Shown: one piece after another, positions 1-11,674 of the stretch
Numbering within the stretch: the stretch's first letter is position 1
How the letters are laid out: the number at the start of each line of letters is the position of its first letter
Assembly: GCA_963556145.1 (NCBI GenBank)
Contig: OY744466.1
Coordinates: 4,340,001 to 4,404,000, forward strand
Source: Hygrocybe punicea
Taxonomy: Eukaryota > Basidiomycota > Agaricomycetes > Agaricales > Hygrophoraceae
Direction: 5' to 3'
Length of the DNA stretch: 64,000 nt
Notes under the pieces: generated by a model
Seen by the model: only the letters and a program-made list of their open reading frames with translations
What the model was told of the DNA's origin: nothing
Database searches by the model: none
Program-made: the position numbers and the translations under genes

Positions 1-2186
1 CGGCTGTCCAAGCTTCCCACAATTCCTCGTTTCCTTGTGTCGGTGAGTTGACTCGTGATAATGCTGGCATTTTTCCGCTATGCAAACTTGGCTGCAAATC
101 GTCGGTTGAGTTGCCTAACTCATCGGCGAAAGGTGAGGTCTGAGTGATGGCGTCCATGGCAACGTAAGTCGTGGACACATAGAGAACCAGAAATCCAGTA
201 TCGGATGTCTCCCCATCGGGCAGGAAAAACACAATTGGGTCAGCGCCACAAGTGGTGCCATAGCCAACTGAGAGACATTGTCCGGATCGTAAAGGAGGTT
301 TCGTTTCGCCCGCAGGGGGGAGATAGAATGCCTGGTGAATGGGACAGACAACAATGAGGTGAACGTCATGAAGAAAAAACCAAAACACACCTGGATGGAA
401 TAATCTGCTGGATCAAGGTAGAATAGATATGGGAAGAGATCGTAGCGGGAGTTGTTTACTAGCTTGACGCCGTAGACTGCGGCTGGATCAAACTGAATTC
501 TCGCATAATCATTGGAGAGGAGGTTCCTGCCGCCTTCCACAGGTCTGTATATGGTGTCACCTTCCTCCAATGGCGCTGAATTGTCTTCAGATATCACGGT
601 TTCCAAACGTAGAAGTTCCATTACGACCTTGTCCTTGAGCACGCTCGGGCTCGGGCGCTTGCCACGGTACAAATGGCGATTAAAATGGGCGGCTACGTCC
701 AGGACCCTGGCTAAGTCATCCAAACCGAATCGGGAACTGGGAGCGACGTTAGCGTGATGTTTGATGAGAGGATCGTCTCTCCGGATATCGAGCATTCCAT
801 AATGATTTTGGACCACGACGATGTCAGCCTCACTGGAGTTCTCGACAAAGGTGATGGCGGGATCGGTTGGAAAGCGATGGGTGCCAGTCACATTCTGCAA
901 GTGTACCGTGAAGGCAAAATTTGGATTATTCCATTTAGACACACGGGCGCAGGAGAATGGAGGAATATCGAACGGTTTATCGTCTTGTTTGGGAGTCAAC
1001 GTCGATGAACCGTTGCCCACTTTGTCAGCCACCAACGTCCCAATCCGCGTGTCCATGGTTGAAGAAATTTTGTTGGAAGGGACTACAGTAAACTCGGTTC
1101 CGCGAACGATCCCACGGATCTCCCCCGCATCTACCTTGTAGCGTCCACCGCCAGAATCATGTAATGTAAAAGAGATATGATCATCGAGGCTCTCTGGTGT
1201 CAAAACACTGAACATCAATCGCTTCTTATGGTTGCCTTCACATTGCGGCGTCTGATCATGCAGCTTGGGCAAGCTGTATAGCAACTGAGCGTAAGTGAGT
1301 TGGTGGAGAGGGAGGCTGTTCAATCCCTCCAGAAGCGCAGCCGAGAACGCTCCATGGATTACGCCATCGGTCGTCGTTTCGTAGGCAAGTTCATCCTGCC
1401 TGCAGGCAGAAAACAGGACGTGGGTATCCATGATGCAGTCCCGAAAAAACGAATGAACAAAAGACTCTCCTCCACGTACACGTTGAAGAGCAATATCTTG
1501 ATCGATATTCTCGGGCAGGGTGGAGGGATTAGAGAAGTATCGGGCGATACGTTTGGGGTCGATGGCACTGCCCGAATGGCAGCAATCGAATATCGCGACC
1601 TTGACGGTCAGAGAAATTAAATGCAAGAGAAATTGGAGTGTTTGGGAAGCGGGTGGATGCAACTTTAAGGTCAGGCCAGGCAGCAGAGGAGAAAATGAAG
1701 CGACGAACGATGTTATTTCCTTTCTTGCTGGCAAGGTCCCGAAACAACATGGAAAGCGTGCGATCGGGGATTACGTGCACCAAAGCATTGTCACTGCCAA
1801 TGGTCTCTGCGTCACAAGGACATATGGCTTCTATCTTGTTGCCGTCGTGCGTCTGAACACGACAGCCGTGGCCTGCGTAGAATACCATAATGGCATCGTC
1901 CTTCTGAATATCTGTGTTGTTTGTGAGATGTTGCTTGAAACCGGTAATGATTGCCTCTCTGGTGGCATCGCTGTTCTGAAGGAATTTGATGTGGGCTTTG
2001 GGTACATTGAGTTTTTCGGTAAGGAATTTTTGTATCGCACATCCATCGTGTACACAACCATGCAAGGGTGGAATAGATGGAACCTTATACGTGTCAATCG
2101 CTACAATGAAAGCAAAAATCTGGCTGCCAGTGCCAGATGTGAGTAATGTCTTCCAGTGGGCATTCGGGGGTTTTGACGTACCTCAT
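1..2186 (-). CDS. Metacaspase-like (caspase-fold, peptidase C14) protein, 3' end beyond window
   Basis: Likely Arg/Lys-specific cysteine peptidase of the metacaspase group, cytosolic. Exons by frame agreement: 2182-2186, 1709-2123, 391-1599 and 331 to the edge; introns 2124-2181, 1600-1708, 332-390. The tiny first exon supplies ATG plus two bases, giving a start MSQIFAFIVAIDTYK, which matches how this family opens. The catalytic histidine is H87 in YAGHG and the cysteine C147 in DCCHSGS, formed exactly at the 1600-1708 splice junction. The C-terminal half, with repeated FDP..Y..L motifs, is the usual agaricomycete extension. The frame is still open at base 1 (reading LWEAWTA near the end), so only the last residues are missing. 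No prodomain or signal peptide is seen. A degraded copy lies head-to-head at 2683-3824. Family call is firm; substrate is unknown. Confidence 0.9.
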
Positions 2187-2682
2187 TGCGGTATGCTACT
2201 GGGTGTTGCGGAAGTAGCGTTGGGTGGTTGCTTGTCATGATATGGAATGCCCCACTTACCACGGGGCAACGGCACAACCACTGGGAGGGTGTTCATTTAC
2301 CTATTTTCTGGACATGATTGGACTCCGCTTCAAGACGGCGATATTTTGACGACGAGAATGCACATGCAGAACTGTTATTCGTAGCTGTAATAGCTTGTGC
2401 CATTGGAATGTTAACCTTTGGTCCAGATGACCCAGCTAGCTCTCACCAATGTTTTTTTAAAACACACTTGTAATCTGGCCATGCAAATGGTACTACAATG
2501 GTTAGTAACTAAATGCAGTGCAGGCACGTGTTGCCATATTGGCGAGCTGTTGGCCACCTGGTAAAGATTGAAGTGACTCAATCACCAGATCTAGAGCCGT
2601 GCTGCGTCGTAGTCATGTTTAATGACCGTTGACCAATTCCGTGAGTGGTCTGTAGGCTTTTACGATTACTTATGTAACTACC
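2187..2682. other. Intergenic region between head-to-head metacaspase copies
   Basis: About 500 bases that should hold the promoter of the minus-strand metacaspase. I see no convincing TATA element, no ORF and no repeat structure. Confidence 0.4.
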
Positions 2683-3824
2683 GCTGCCAGAAAAGCTATC
2701 AATGACGGTTTCAAAACACACCTCGCAAACAATTCTGGTATACTACTGACTTGCCACGGCTGTCGTGTCCAGACGCAGCTTACAAAGTGGGCAACGCTTC
2801 ATCTTATCTTGATTCCTAAACAGGACCATAGGCCGTTCGATATTCGTACGTTCTCCTGTGCCCGTGTCTCTTTGACCCCAACTTTTCCTTCAAGGTCCGC
2901 ATGCGGAAGGTGGTTGGCACCCATTGCTCTCCAACCGATCCCGCCATCACCTTTGTCGAGAACTCCAGTGAGGCTCACATAATGGTGGTCGATATCCCCA
3001 GCAACATTTTCCTCATCAAACAGCACGCCTCACGTCCCAAAGTCGGCTTGGATGACGTCGCTAGGGTCCTAGCCGCAGGAGCATATTTTAATCACCATTT
3101 GTACCGTGGTAAAGGCCCGACCCTGAGAGCGCTCAAGGACAAGGTCGCAATCGAACTCTTTCGTCTGGAAGCTGACAATCAATTTGATCATTTTGGAGAC
3201 TCGTAACACCGACTACAGCCCTGTGGAGGTGGGTAGGAACCTCTTCTCCAATGGTGCTGCCAAAGTCCCGTCTGATCAAGAAGCGGCATACGGCTTCATA
3301 GCTCATCAACCATTCCGATTACGATCTCTTCCCTTATCTATTCTTCTTTGATCCAGTCGACTATTCCATCCAGGTACCAAATGTCTTCTGTATAACGACT
3401 CCTTTTCCTCATCATTGTCTGTCCATTTCTCTAGGACTTCTATCTACCACCAGCAAGCGAAATGAAACATCCCTTACCCTCCCGAGGATGTCTCTCAGTT
3501 GGTTATGGCCCGGGTAATTGGTCCTACCCAGCTGTATTTTTCTTGACATATGAGGAGGTTTCTGAAACTGGGTTTCTGGTGCTCTATGTGTCCACGACTT
3601 ACGCGCTGCCATGAACACGATCATTCAGTCCTCTTTTCTCGGACGAGTCCTCCCCGGAAGACGATATTACACCCATAGGCAACAGTACTACTACTGCCAC
3701 CAACGATATTCTTGCCGCCGCGCAAATTCCGCGAGCCGCCACAAAAGATAAAGGGAGAGCCGTCCAAGTTTACAATTGCTGAGTGGTGGGACGCGGAGTT
3801 GGCTACCGTCACAGAAGCTATCTA
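2683..3824 (+). pseudogene. Metacaspase-like pseudogene, internally deleted
   Basis: A second, degraded copy of the neighbouring metacaspase in opposite orientation. Similarity starts at residues matching about 56 of the intact protein (ARKAINDGFKTHL), passes a broken catalytic histidine region (CHGCRVQT near 2754) and jumps straight to the C-terminal half. The cysteine block is therefore deleted. The part at 2901-3206 reads well (TDPAITFVENSSEA, GLDDVARVLAAGA, HHLYRGK) and then breaks at a stop. The intron before the last exon is still visible (3375-3435 region, GTACC to CTAG), and the final WDAELATVTEAI plus stop ends at 3824. With neither catalytic residue intact it cannot be a peptidase. 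Confidence 0.8.
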
Positions 3825-4136
3825 ATGCCGTGCAAAGGAACAGTTCTTACGGCCTGCATGGCTTTTCGGACTATCTTAGCTGGCGACCTCGACCGTGCCT
3901 GTTCCTACGCCCTTGTGTGCCACTGTGCTAAAGCCGACGCGCTGGTGATAATGCCATTCGTCCGTTTATGATAGGATTACATATTACATAATAAGAAGCT
4001 TCTCACTCTCACGTCGTACAATTGGCACGACTCGGCGCGCCTGGATCAATCTGGATCATTAGGAATGTTAACGTTAGATTCGTGAAAAGGGCTGGCGGCA
4101 GTCTAAAAGCCAGCGTCGCACTTGCCCCTCATCTCC
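3825..4136. other. Intergenic, upstream of F-box gene
   Basis: AT-rich spacer leading to the F-box gene start at 4137. An in-frame stop at 4104-4106 limits that gene to the ATG at 4137. Nothing else is recognised. Confidence 0.4.
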
Positions 4137-6329
4137 ATGATGGTTTTCAATCCGATGATTCTGGATGCCAGCATCCTTAATGTTTCCTCCTGCCTCTCAG
4201 ACGAAGACAAAGTAGATGTTTTGCTTTATGCTATGCAAAAAATACGCTTCGAAAGGTGATGTTGTTCCCTCCCTTCTCATTTATCTGAACTCGCCTTCAA
4301 TGCATGCTAACAAGCTCGACGGCCAGTCGGTCTCGAACCCTCATCGAGAACGCTGTGCAATCGTGCCTTCATATTTCCACATCTCAAGTCCACTTGGCCA
4401 AAGCCCGAGTCTTGCGAGCCAAAGCCAGGCTCGCGGCCGGTTCAAATCTTGGTGCTCAACAGGGTACGTTGAGTTTCATATACATGCACTGTGCGATTCC
4501 TAGTGAACACCTCGAACCGCAGATCTGCAGGCTGCTCTCATGATTGACCCTGACGACCTTGAAGCCAGAGCTTTAGTCCAGCCACGACCGCCGGTACAAG
4601 GAAAGGTACGTCAGCGGTGACCGCTAGTCGTTTGCTATGGAACTCTTCATGACGATCCAAGTTTGCCATTATTAGTCACCAACGCTTCCGCACAATGGCA
4701 GCCCTATCAGCACTGGCAGAGAACGCTTCTCGACCGAAGTGTGGCGAGAAATCGCACTGCGCCTCTCTCGCCATGATCAAAAGACTTTGCTTTTTGTTCC
4801 TTATATTCCCTCGCGCGTCGCCAGCCAACTCCTGTTCCGGAAGATTGATTTGCACTTTGGGGGCACCGTTGACGGGGAACCACCCTCTCTGTCAAAGTCA
4901 CACACTCAACATGATACAAATAATGCCGCCTGGCATGCTCAACGGAGCGCAGATATTCTCACTCGGATAATCCTGGACCCGGGATTCGCAAGTCTCGCGC
5001 GGTCGTTACGTATCTTTGCTGCAAACGATGATAAAGACAGATCCATTGCTTTCCAAGCAGGTTTAGTAAACGCTACTCTGCTCAGCTCATATACTGTACC
5101 TTCATGCTGACCACTAAGATCACATAGGAATCTTAGCTAATGCCGTGCCAAAATTGATCAATTTACGGCGTGTCCACTGTTCAGCAAGCAGCGATGGTCT
5201 TGATCTTTTACTTGACGCCTGTCTAACAGCAAGCCCTTATCTTCAAGAGTTATCGCTGATGTGAGATTATTGCGGTCCCCGATATTACTCAATGCGTTCT
5301 TATCGTAATATAGTTCTACGGATACACCTCCGGCCCTCCACCTTCTGGAATTCAAGCAATTGACTAAATTCTTCTATGAGTCAACTGGAGGACATCCTGG
5401 GCAAGTTCACGGCTTCATAGCCCAGAACCGACATTCCCTCCGCTCAATCAAGCTGCATCACCGATTCTGGGCCTTTCCCTCAAACGCGTTATCCATCCGA
5501 AATCTCACCTACCTCGACTTCTTGGGACGCTTCGCCGACATTCAGGCTTTTTGCGATATATTCTCAAATGGCCACCAACTTGAGTTCCTGGGCCTCAAAT
5601 GTTTTCTCGATTGTATTCCTTCGCCACAACTGAGGGCAATCAAGTCTTGTTTACCCTTCCTGAGACATTTTGGATTCACGGTCTTGGGCGTTCACCATCA
5701 CATCGTTGACCATGATCTCTTCCCCGCATTGGCAGAGTTCCTGCGTAACAGAACGGAGTTGAGAAGCTTACAATTCTCAGTGCCTGACACAGAACTACAT
5801 TCGTGGGTCGGGTTTGACGCCTCGGCGTGGGGAGTGTTGCCTTCTCTGGTGAATTTGAGCAGTCTCGACATCTCGTATCCTCGGGACCTTGCACCAGGTC
5901 TTGCCTCGTGGCTAATCCCCAGGAGCGTTCGTGCCTTCTCCCTGGACTCCGTTCCGTTTCCGTGGAGAGACCCCGTTCCCTTCCTGACGGTGAGCATTTG
6001 GGGTAGGGGGAGGCCAGAATCTCTCTTTACGTTGGTTTTTGGCACTCATATTCTTTTTTTTACAGCAAATTCGTACAGGCATTCCACCATCTTTACGCTA
6101 TGTCGGTTTTACCGAATTCCCATTACACATGACCACTGCCGTTATCGAAGGGTTCCCAATGGTGCGTCTTCTCCGGGTGGGAAACAATTTTTGGACGGTG
6201 TTGAGGAACGAAGACGGCAAAGTGATGGACTTGGAGCAGTGGCCACAGAGTAGAGTAAAATATCACGCTGCTGAGTGGATTGAGTGGCTTGGCTGCGAGG
6301 ATGCAATAGCAGGGCTGTACTCCCTGTGA
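4137..6329 (+). CDS. F-box-like protein with leucine-rich C-terminal region
   Basis: Probable substrate adaptor of an SCF ubiquitin ligase. Seven exons keep one frame: 4137-4255, 4327-4463, 4523-4605, 4676-5060, 5128-5260, 5314-5989, 6066-6329, giving 598 aa. Introns are 53-76 nt. Residues about 40-113 form an alpha-helical N-terminal segment (AKARVLRAKARLAAG) resembling the TPR-like start of such proteins. The F-box-like motif is near residues 130-170 (FSTEVWREIALRLSRHDQ then LLFVP..SR.ASQLLFR). The rest has leucine-rich spacing (LRSIKLHHRFW, LSIRNLTYLDFLG, LVNLSSLDIS), as in agaricomycete F-box/LRR proteins, which form very large families. Partner and target cannot be inferred. An identical copy appears at 13131-15323. 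Confidence 0.8.
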
Positions 6330-6919
6330 TGTATTCAAGCACCATCTACAGGTATGCAAAACCTCTTTCACAAGCCCATACACGTTTCGTAGTACTTGTT
6401 CCAACAATGATAATCATCCATACCATACTGTTACATCACACACAGGAGACGGATGAGGATTTTTTGTGATGCAAATATCTAGGAACATGTTTAAACTATT
6501 TGCACTAGTGGGGTGTGGGCCATTGCTTTGCATGGCAAGTTACTTGTCCTTCTTTGGCAATGAGAAAATCAGTTATATTCAGACTGAGTATATATGAACA
6601 GCATTATTACCACTGATATATGTCCTTTATCAGTACAAAAATACTGTTTATACAACATCCTGAAAACACAACCCTGTCAACAAATTTGCAAGTTGTAATT
6701 GTTTAAAATCAAGATTTTCGTTCTGGATTTACAAGTTCCTTCAAAATTTGATATTCTTTGTTGATGTGGCCGACCGTGAAAGTGTTATTTGTGCAACTTG
6801 TGCTGGTCAACATTTCTGCAACCATAATCAATATTTCCATCAAAGAACAAGAACAAATTTAAAAACAGTTAGAAATACAGTTTCGAATCATGAATAACAA
6901 TTAATGTCAAGATTTTGAT
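6330..6919. other. AT-rich intergenic
   Basis: AT-rich sequence downstream of the F-box gene; probably contains its 3' UTR. No ORF or element recognised. Confidence 0.4.
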
Positions 6920-6921
6920 TA

Positions 6922-7560
6922 CAGTCATTCATGGCTCCTTGAGACAGCCAATTTTAGTTACACCTCGGAATTCACAATAAACACACTTCTTTCCTCATGT
7001 AAATACACAGTCTCATACTCAAATATGTCATATTACCTGTGAGAGCTTCAGAAGTCTTATTGGAAGTGAGGAACATTGGCGGTGAAAGCAATCTTTGCAA
7101 AAAGTGCTTATCGGCCGTAACTCTGTCCTTGCGACAGTGTCACATCAGCATGACTTCCTAAGCAATTTGTGCGTGCATCAGTCCTAATTTGGAAGTGTGA
7201 TGTGACATGCCGCTCACTGTGCCGGTCATTGAGCAGAGAATACACATTTCTTGGGTGCAGATGGTTTTTTTTTTTTTGAACAAATGTGTGTGCATGAAGT
7301 GTGAGACAAAAACTACCACAAATTTCAGACATTGGTGTCATCATTTGGGGAGTTCTGGAACATTTCATTGAATTTTCATCACTGATCTGCACAGTGCCAG
7401 GCCTGACAAGCATCCGGCGCTGCAATTTTGGAATCAAAAGGTAGGTGTGTAGTTTATCTATGTACTGTAAACAAGTCCGAGGGGGTATTCTACAAAATTG
7501 ATGGCTTCCAGGCCTTTTGTCTCAAGGAACCAGGGTGTCTCAGGGAGCCATGAATAACTG
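6922..7560. mobile_element. Non-autonomous DNA element (MITE) with TA flanks
   Basis: Imperfect terminal inverted repeats of about 25 bases begin CAGTCATTCATGG on the left (6922) and end CCATGAATAACTG on the right (7560), with two mismatches. Each side is flanked by TA (6920-6921, 7561-7562). TA duplication with a CAGT start is the Tc1/mariner pattern. The interior has no transposase frame, so it would depend on another element. Confidence 0.65.
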
Positions 7561-7571
7561 TATATGATATT

Positions 7572-9151
7572 CATCAGCAAAACCCGGTTCTGCTACCAAG
7601 CCATATATAGCAATTCCATAGATGTCATAGCACCCATAGCAGCCATAGTGAGGTCTTATAATTTACAGCACTACCTAGCTTTGCACACTCCTATGAATTA
7701 CTACATAGTTTGGCTGGCCTCTATATAGTACTTTATAGATGGCCCAGAATGTACTGGAATCCCTATACCACTGCTGGTTCATTGGTACTTTCTCACATTC
7801 AGCAAAGTTGAAAACTCAAAATGGTAATAGATTTGTATAGCGACAACAGATACTATAGTATCGCATTGAGCACTGAAACAGTAACAACCTTCCACCTAAT
7901 CCAATCATGACCTATTCACACTTCTCGGCACCTTTGACCCCAAGCCATACCCAGGGTATCAGCAAATCCAGCCCCATGCCAGTCCTGCACGATCCCTCGC
8001 CAACGATCCTTCTCCGGCTCGACATCCAACAGGCATGCTGTGGTGACACCAATACTCAGGGATGGCAACTCATTGACATGATCAGCAGGCACATTGACAG
8101 GTTTGGAGTCAGAGACGCACCATTCCTTTGGCCTCACAGAGGCCATGTGCACATCAAATGTCATGGCGGTGTGTGTCTGTGAGGATCTGGCTGACCCTGC
8201 TGCCCTCGACATGTTTGGGCTGCGTCATTTTGTGTCCCAGACATATGCAAAATGCGTGGTGGGATGCTAAAAGGCAAATCCTTATGCGTCACCCAGCTGT
8301 TCCGGCCGCATCTGTGGTTTTTGGCAGGCAAAAACCTATGGCATTGATGAATGTCTGACCACCAGGGACACTTCGCACGTCCATGGGTTTGCTAAGCACT
8401 GGACCATTGGTGCATTTGTTTGGCATGAGGGTCCTATGCAGTAATCATTGTCTGCCTCGTTCTCGTCGTCCCCATTGTGGCGTCATCGTCCTCATTGGCC
8501 TTGTGGGCATAGCTAGAACGTTGTTAGTAAAAAAAACAATGAAATATTTAAAGGAATCACCAACGCAGCAGGGGTGGGTGCACAACCCTCCGCTGCACAT
8601 CCCCGCTGTGTCCGGCACTTGGGGGTGTCGCTGGTGCTGGAGAAGAGGGGGCCCCTCACCTGTTATTCGCCATTGTTGCCATGGCCATCCCCTTGGTGTT
8701 GGCCTATGTGAGCAAGAGCTGCGGCGGGGGCACCAGTAGTCAGGATGTGATAATAATCTGCAAAAACTCACAGAAGGGCATGGGTGAACCCACCCATGCC
8801 CGATGCAACTCATGCCATTGCTGCCATCCATGTTCACTCGCCGTTTGGGAGCCTCCACATGGTCGTGGGTAGTCTGAAATGGGGGGAAAGGTAAAGTGGC
8901 GGTGGGCAATGTCGCGAAATAAAACGGAACCGTGCCAAACATGAACAAAGATAGGACTTAGAGAATTTCGTGAACTCGAATGTGAGAAGTATTTAGCCTA
9001 GGTTTTTGGGGACCTGCATAGTATCAGCTTGATTTTTAGAGGAATATGTAGTGGGCACACAGAGCTGCATAGTGCTATCAAGTGCTACATAATGAAGGGT
9101 TTGCTATGGAATTTGGGCAAATGCTATGGCCCAAACTGGGTTTTGCTGATG
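7572..9151. mobile_element. Possible DNA element bounded by 14-bp inverted repeats
   Basis: CATCAGCAAAACCC at 7572-7585 is the exact reverse complement of 9138-9151. A second inverted match (AATTCCATAG) lies just inside both ends. The interior holds a degenerate reading frame and a GTGCAC-centred hairpin shared with other repeats in the window. I could not identify a target-site duplication, so this remains a candidate. Confidence 0.45.
8163..8440 (+). pseudogene. Degenerate ORF, unknown family
   Basis: Reads LADPAALDMFGLRHFVSQTY, one stop, then ICGFWQAKTYGIDE and TSHVHGFAKHWTIGAFVWHE before a stop. The composition is protein-like and richer than flanking sequence, but I do not recognise the family. 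It sits inside the 7572-9151 element candidate. Confidence 0.3.
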
Positions 9152-9518
9152 TGACAAGACCCAAATTTTGATCATGCCCATACTTGAGAAATGGGGCCTG
9201 AAAGTTGGTTGTGCACCTGGAGAGGGATGAGGGGATGACAGAACAGAAAGAATTAGACAGAAATGTTGAGAATTGGATGAGAAACGGGTCACCGACGTTT
9301 CGTGTGCCAGAGTGACAAAAGTCGCGTGTTACGTGTGATGTGACAACCTTTCTGAAAACGGCAATAGATATTGAAACTCCCGACACCGGTGTCAGAGGAC
9401 CTCGTTGACTATGGACGATCATCGGGAAAACGTGGACGAAATGACATGAGATTATAAATGATTAGCAGATAAATTATTTGAATAATATATATAACTATTA
9501 TACATTGTCTGGTAATGG
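9152..9518. other. Intergenic
   Basis: Low-complexity, AT-rich. No gene or repeat structure recognised. Confidence 0.35.
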
Positions 9519-10078
9519 AAGATATAGGACAGTCGAGTTTGCAGAAACTGCAAAGTGTGCCAGAATGAGTGAAATGACTATGTGGTACAAGACTTGCCAA
9601 AATTTGCCAAATATGTAAGTCTGGTAGCTCTCATCATACCTAGCAGAATTAGATACCTGGTAGCATGCGTCTGAATTACAATACTTGCTTGGATGGACAT
9701 GAAACCGAAATATATATCTGCATTTATAAAAGACAGTAGAGTTTGCAGAAATGGCAAAGTCTGCCAGACGGAGCAAAATGACAATATAATATAAGAGTCG
9801 CAGGCAGTGGTCGGCATATTAAGCATGGCAGGCGTGATAGGATCTACCTGAATGGCAGTACTTGCCCAGATCAACAAGAAGGACATCAAACAGAAATATC
9901 TATCTGCATTTATAAAAGACAGTAGAGTTTGCAGAAATGGCAAAGTCTGCCGGATGGAGCAAAATGACAGTGTAATACAAGAGTCACACATAGCGATCGG
10001 CATATTAAGTATGACAGGTGTGATAGGTCCCACCTGGCTGGCAGTACTTGCCCAGATCAACAAGGAAGACATGAATCT
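9519..10078. repeat. Tandem repeat, about 186-204 bp unit, three copies
   Basis: Three imperfect units carry the same landmarks in order: TTTGCAGAAA, GGCAAAGTCTGCC, GGCATATTAAG, AGTACTTGCCCAGATCAA. The last two units are 186 bases apart; the first is more diverged and about 204 away. A more diverged fourth unit may follow to about 10240. Confidence 0.75.
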
Positions 10079-10436
10079 GAAGACAGTTACCTACCCAGAT
10101 AATATCAAATAGCATTGGTGAAAATTACAAGCTTGATAGCGTTGATATGAAGCATATTAAGCTGTCAGATGTTGTAAGAATGGCAAATTCGATCAGATAC
10201 AACTGTATGACATTGCTTGTCCAGATATGTCAGAATGCCGGTTGGGATCAGTTTGCACCTGAACCAGAGATATGGATGAGTTAGCACAAGGCTTACTGTT
10301 GCAGGTATTGCGTGGTAAGAACCAGCCGGCTTGGACGAATAGCGTCGGAAGCTTCCTGCAATTCAGCGTCTTCACAGCTGTCATCTGAATGGCACCATAG
10401 ATGAACAAATGGGATGGATTTCCTGATGTATGCTAC
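10079..10436. other. AT-rich sequence up to the gap
   Basis: No gene seen. It ends in the middle of normal sequence at the N run; the identical sequence in the second copy continues past 19430 into new sequence. Confidence 0.4.
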
Positions 10437-10636
10437 NNNNNNNNNNNNNNNNNNNNNNNNNNNNNNNNNNNNNNNNNNNNNNNNNNNNNNNNNNNNNNNN
10501 NNNNNNNNNNNNNNNNNNNNNNNNNNNNNNNNNNNNNNNNNNNNNNNNNNNNNNNNNNNNNNNNNNNNNNNNNNNNNNNNNNNNNNNNNNNNNNNNNNNN
10601 NNNNNNNNNNNNNNNNNNNNNNNNNNNNNNNNNNNN
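10437..10636. other. Assembly gap, 200 N
   Basis: Exactly 200 N, the same length as the gap at 63336-63535, so a placeholder rather than a measured distance. Confidence 0.98.
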
Positions 10637-11175
10637 AAGCGGGTGGATGCAACTTTAAGGTCAGGCCAGGCAGCAGAGGAGAAATGAAGCGACGAACGAT
10701 GTTATTTCCTTTCTTGCTGGCAAGGTCCCGAAACAACATGGAAAGCGTGCGATCGGGGATTACGTGCACCAAAGCATTGTCACTGCAATGGTCTCTGCGT
10801 CACAAGGACATATGGCTTCTATCTTGTTGCCGTCGTGCGTCTGAACACGACAGCCGTGGCCTGCGTAGAATACCATAATGGCATCGTCCTTCTGAATATC
10901 TGTGTTGTTTGTGAGATGTTGCTTGAAACCGGTAATGATTGCCTCTCTGGTGGCATCGCTGTTCTGAAGGGAATTTGATGTGGGCTTTGGGTACATTGAG
11001 TTTTTCGGTAAGGAATTTTTGTATCGCACATCCATCGTGTACACAACCATGCAAGGGTGGAATAGATGGAACCTTATACGTGTCAATCGCTACAATGAAA
11101 GCAAAAATCTGGCTGCCAGTGCCAGATGTGAGTAATGTCTTCCAGTGGGCATTCGGGGGTTTTGACGTACCTCAT
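10637..11175 (-). pseudogene. 5' part of metacaspase-like gene, second copy, cut by gap
   Basis: Same gene as at 1-2186. Start codon at 11173-11175, second exon about 10698-11112, then the sequence stops at the gap. One missing base near 10786 and one extra base near 10971 shift the reading frame around the histidine motif. Because both lie close to a contig end and copy one reads cleanly, sequencing error is the simpler explanation. Confidence 0.7.
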
Positions 11176-11674
11176 TGCGGTATGCTACTGGGTGTTGCGG
11201 AAGTAGCGTTGGGTGGTTGCCTTGTCATGATATGGAATGCCCCACTTACCACGGGGCAACGGCACAACCACTGGGAGGGTGTTCATTTACCTATTTTCTG
11301 GACATGATTGGACTCCGCTTTCAAGACGGCGATATTTTGACGACGAGAATGCACATGCAGAACTGTTATTCGTAGCTGTAATAGCTTGTGCCATTGGAAT
11401 GTTAACCTTTGGTCCAGATGACCCAGCTAGCTCTCACCAATGTTTTTTTTAAAACACACTTGTAATCTGGCCATGCAAATGGTACTACAATGGTTAGTAA
11501 CTAAATGCAGTGCAGGCACGTGTTGCCATATTGGCGAGCTGTTGGCCACCTGGTAAAGATTGAAGTGACTCAATCACCAGATCTAGAGCCGTGCTGCGTC
11601 GTAGTCATGTTTAATGACCGTTGACCAATTCCGTGAGTGGTCTGTAGGCTTTTACGATTACTTATGTAACTACC

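Larger units (their letters stand above)
1647..10436. repeat. Near-identical long direct repeat, first copy (probable contig overlap)
   Basis: This 8790-base stretch is repeated at 10637-19430. It ends exactly at the N gap, while the second copy begins exactly after the gap. The offset is 8990 bases at the start and a constant 8994 from about 3520 onward. I see only single-base indels in short runs, all within the first 2 kb. See the finding on assembly overlap. Confidence 0.95.

Noticed and set aside
8445..8948. 167-aa minus-strand ORF as a gene
   Set aside because: Cys/Pro/His-rich with no family pattern, it lies over a repeat hairpin and looks like a by-product of GC-rich repeat sequence.
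9578..10072. 164-aa minus-strand hydrophobic ORF
   Set aside because: It covers the 186-bp tandem repeat and repeats with it (LLIWASTA... twice), so it is repeat translation, not a membrane protein.
9481..10080. CRISPR-like array
   Set aside because: Units are 186 bases or more without short constant repeats and unique spacers, and the genome is eukaryotic.
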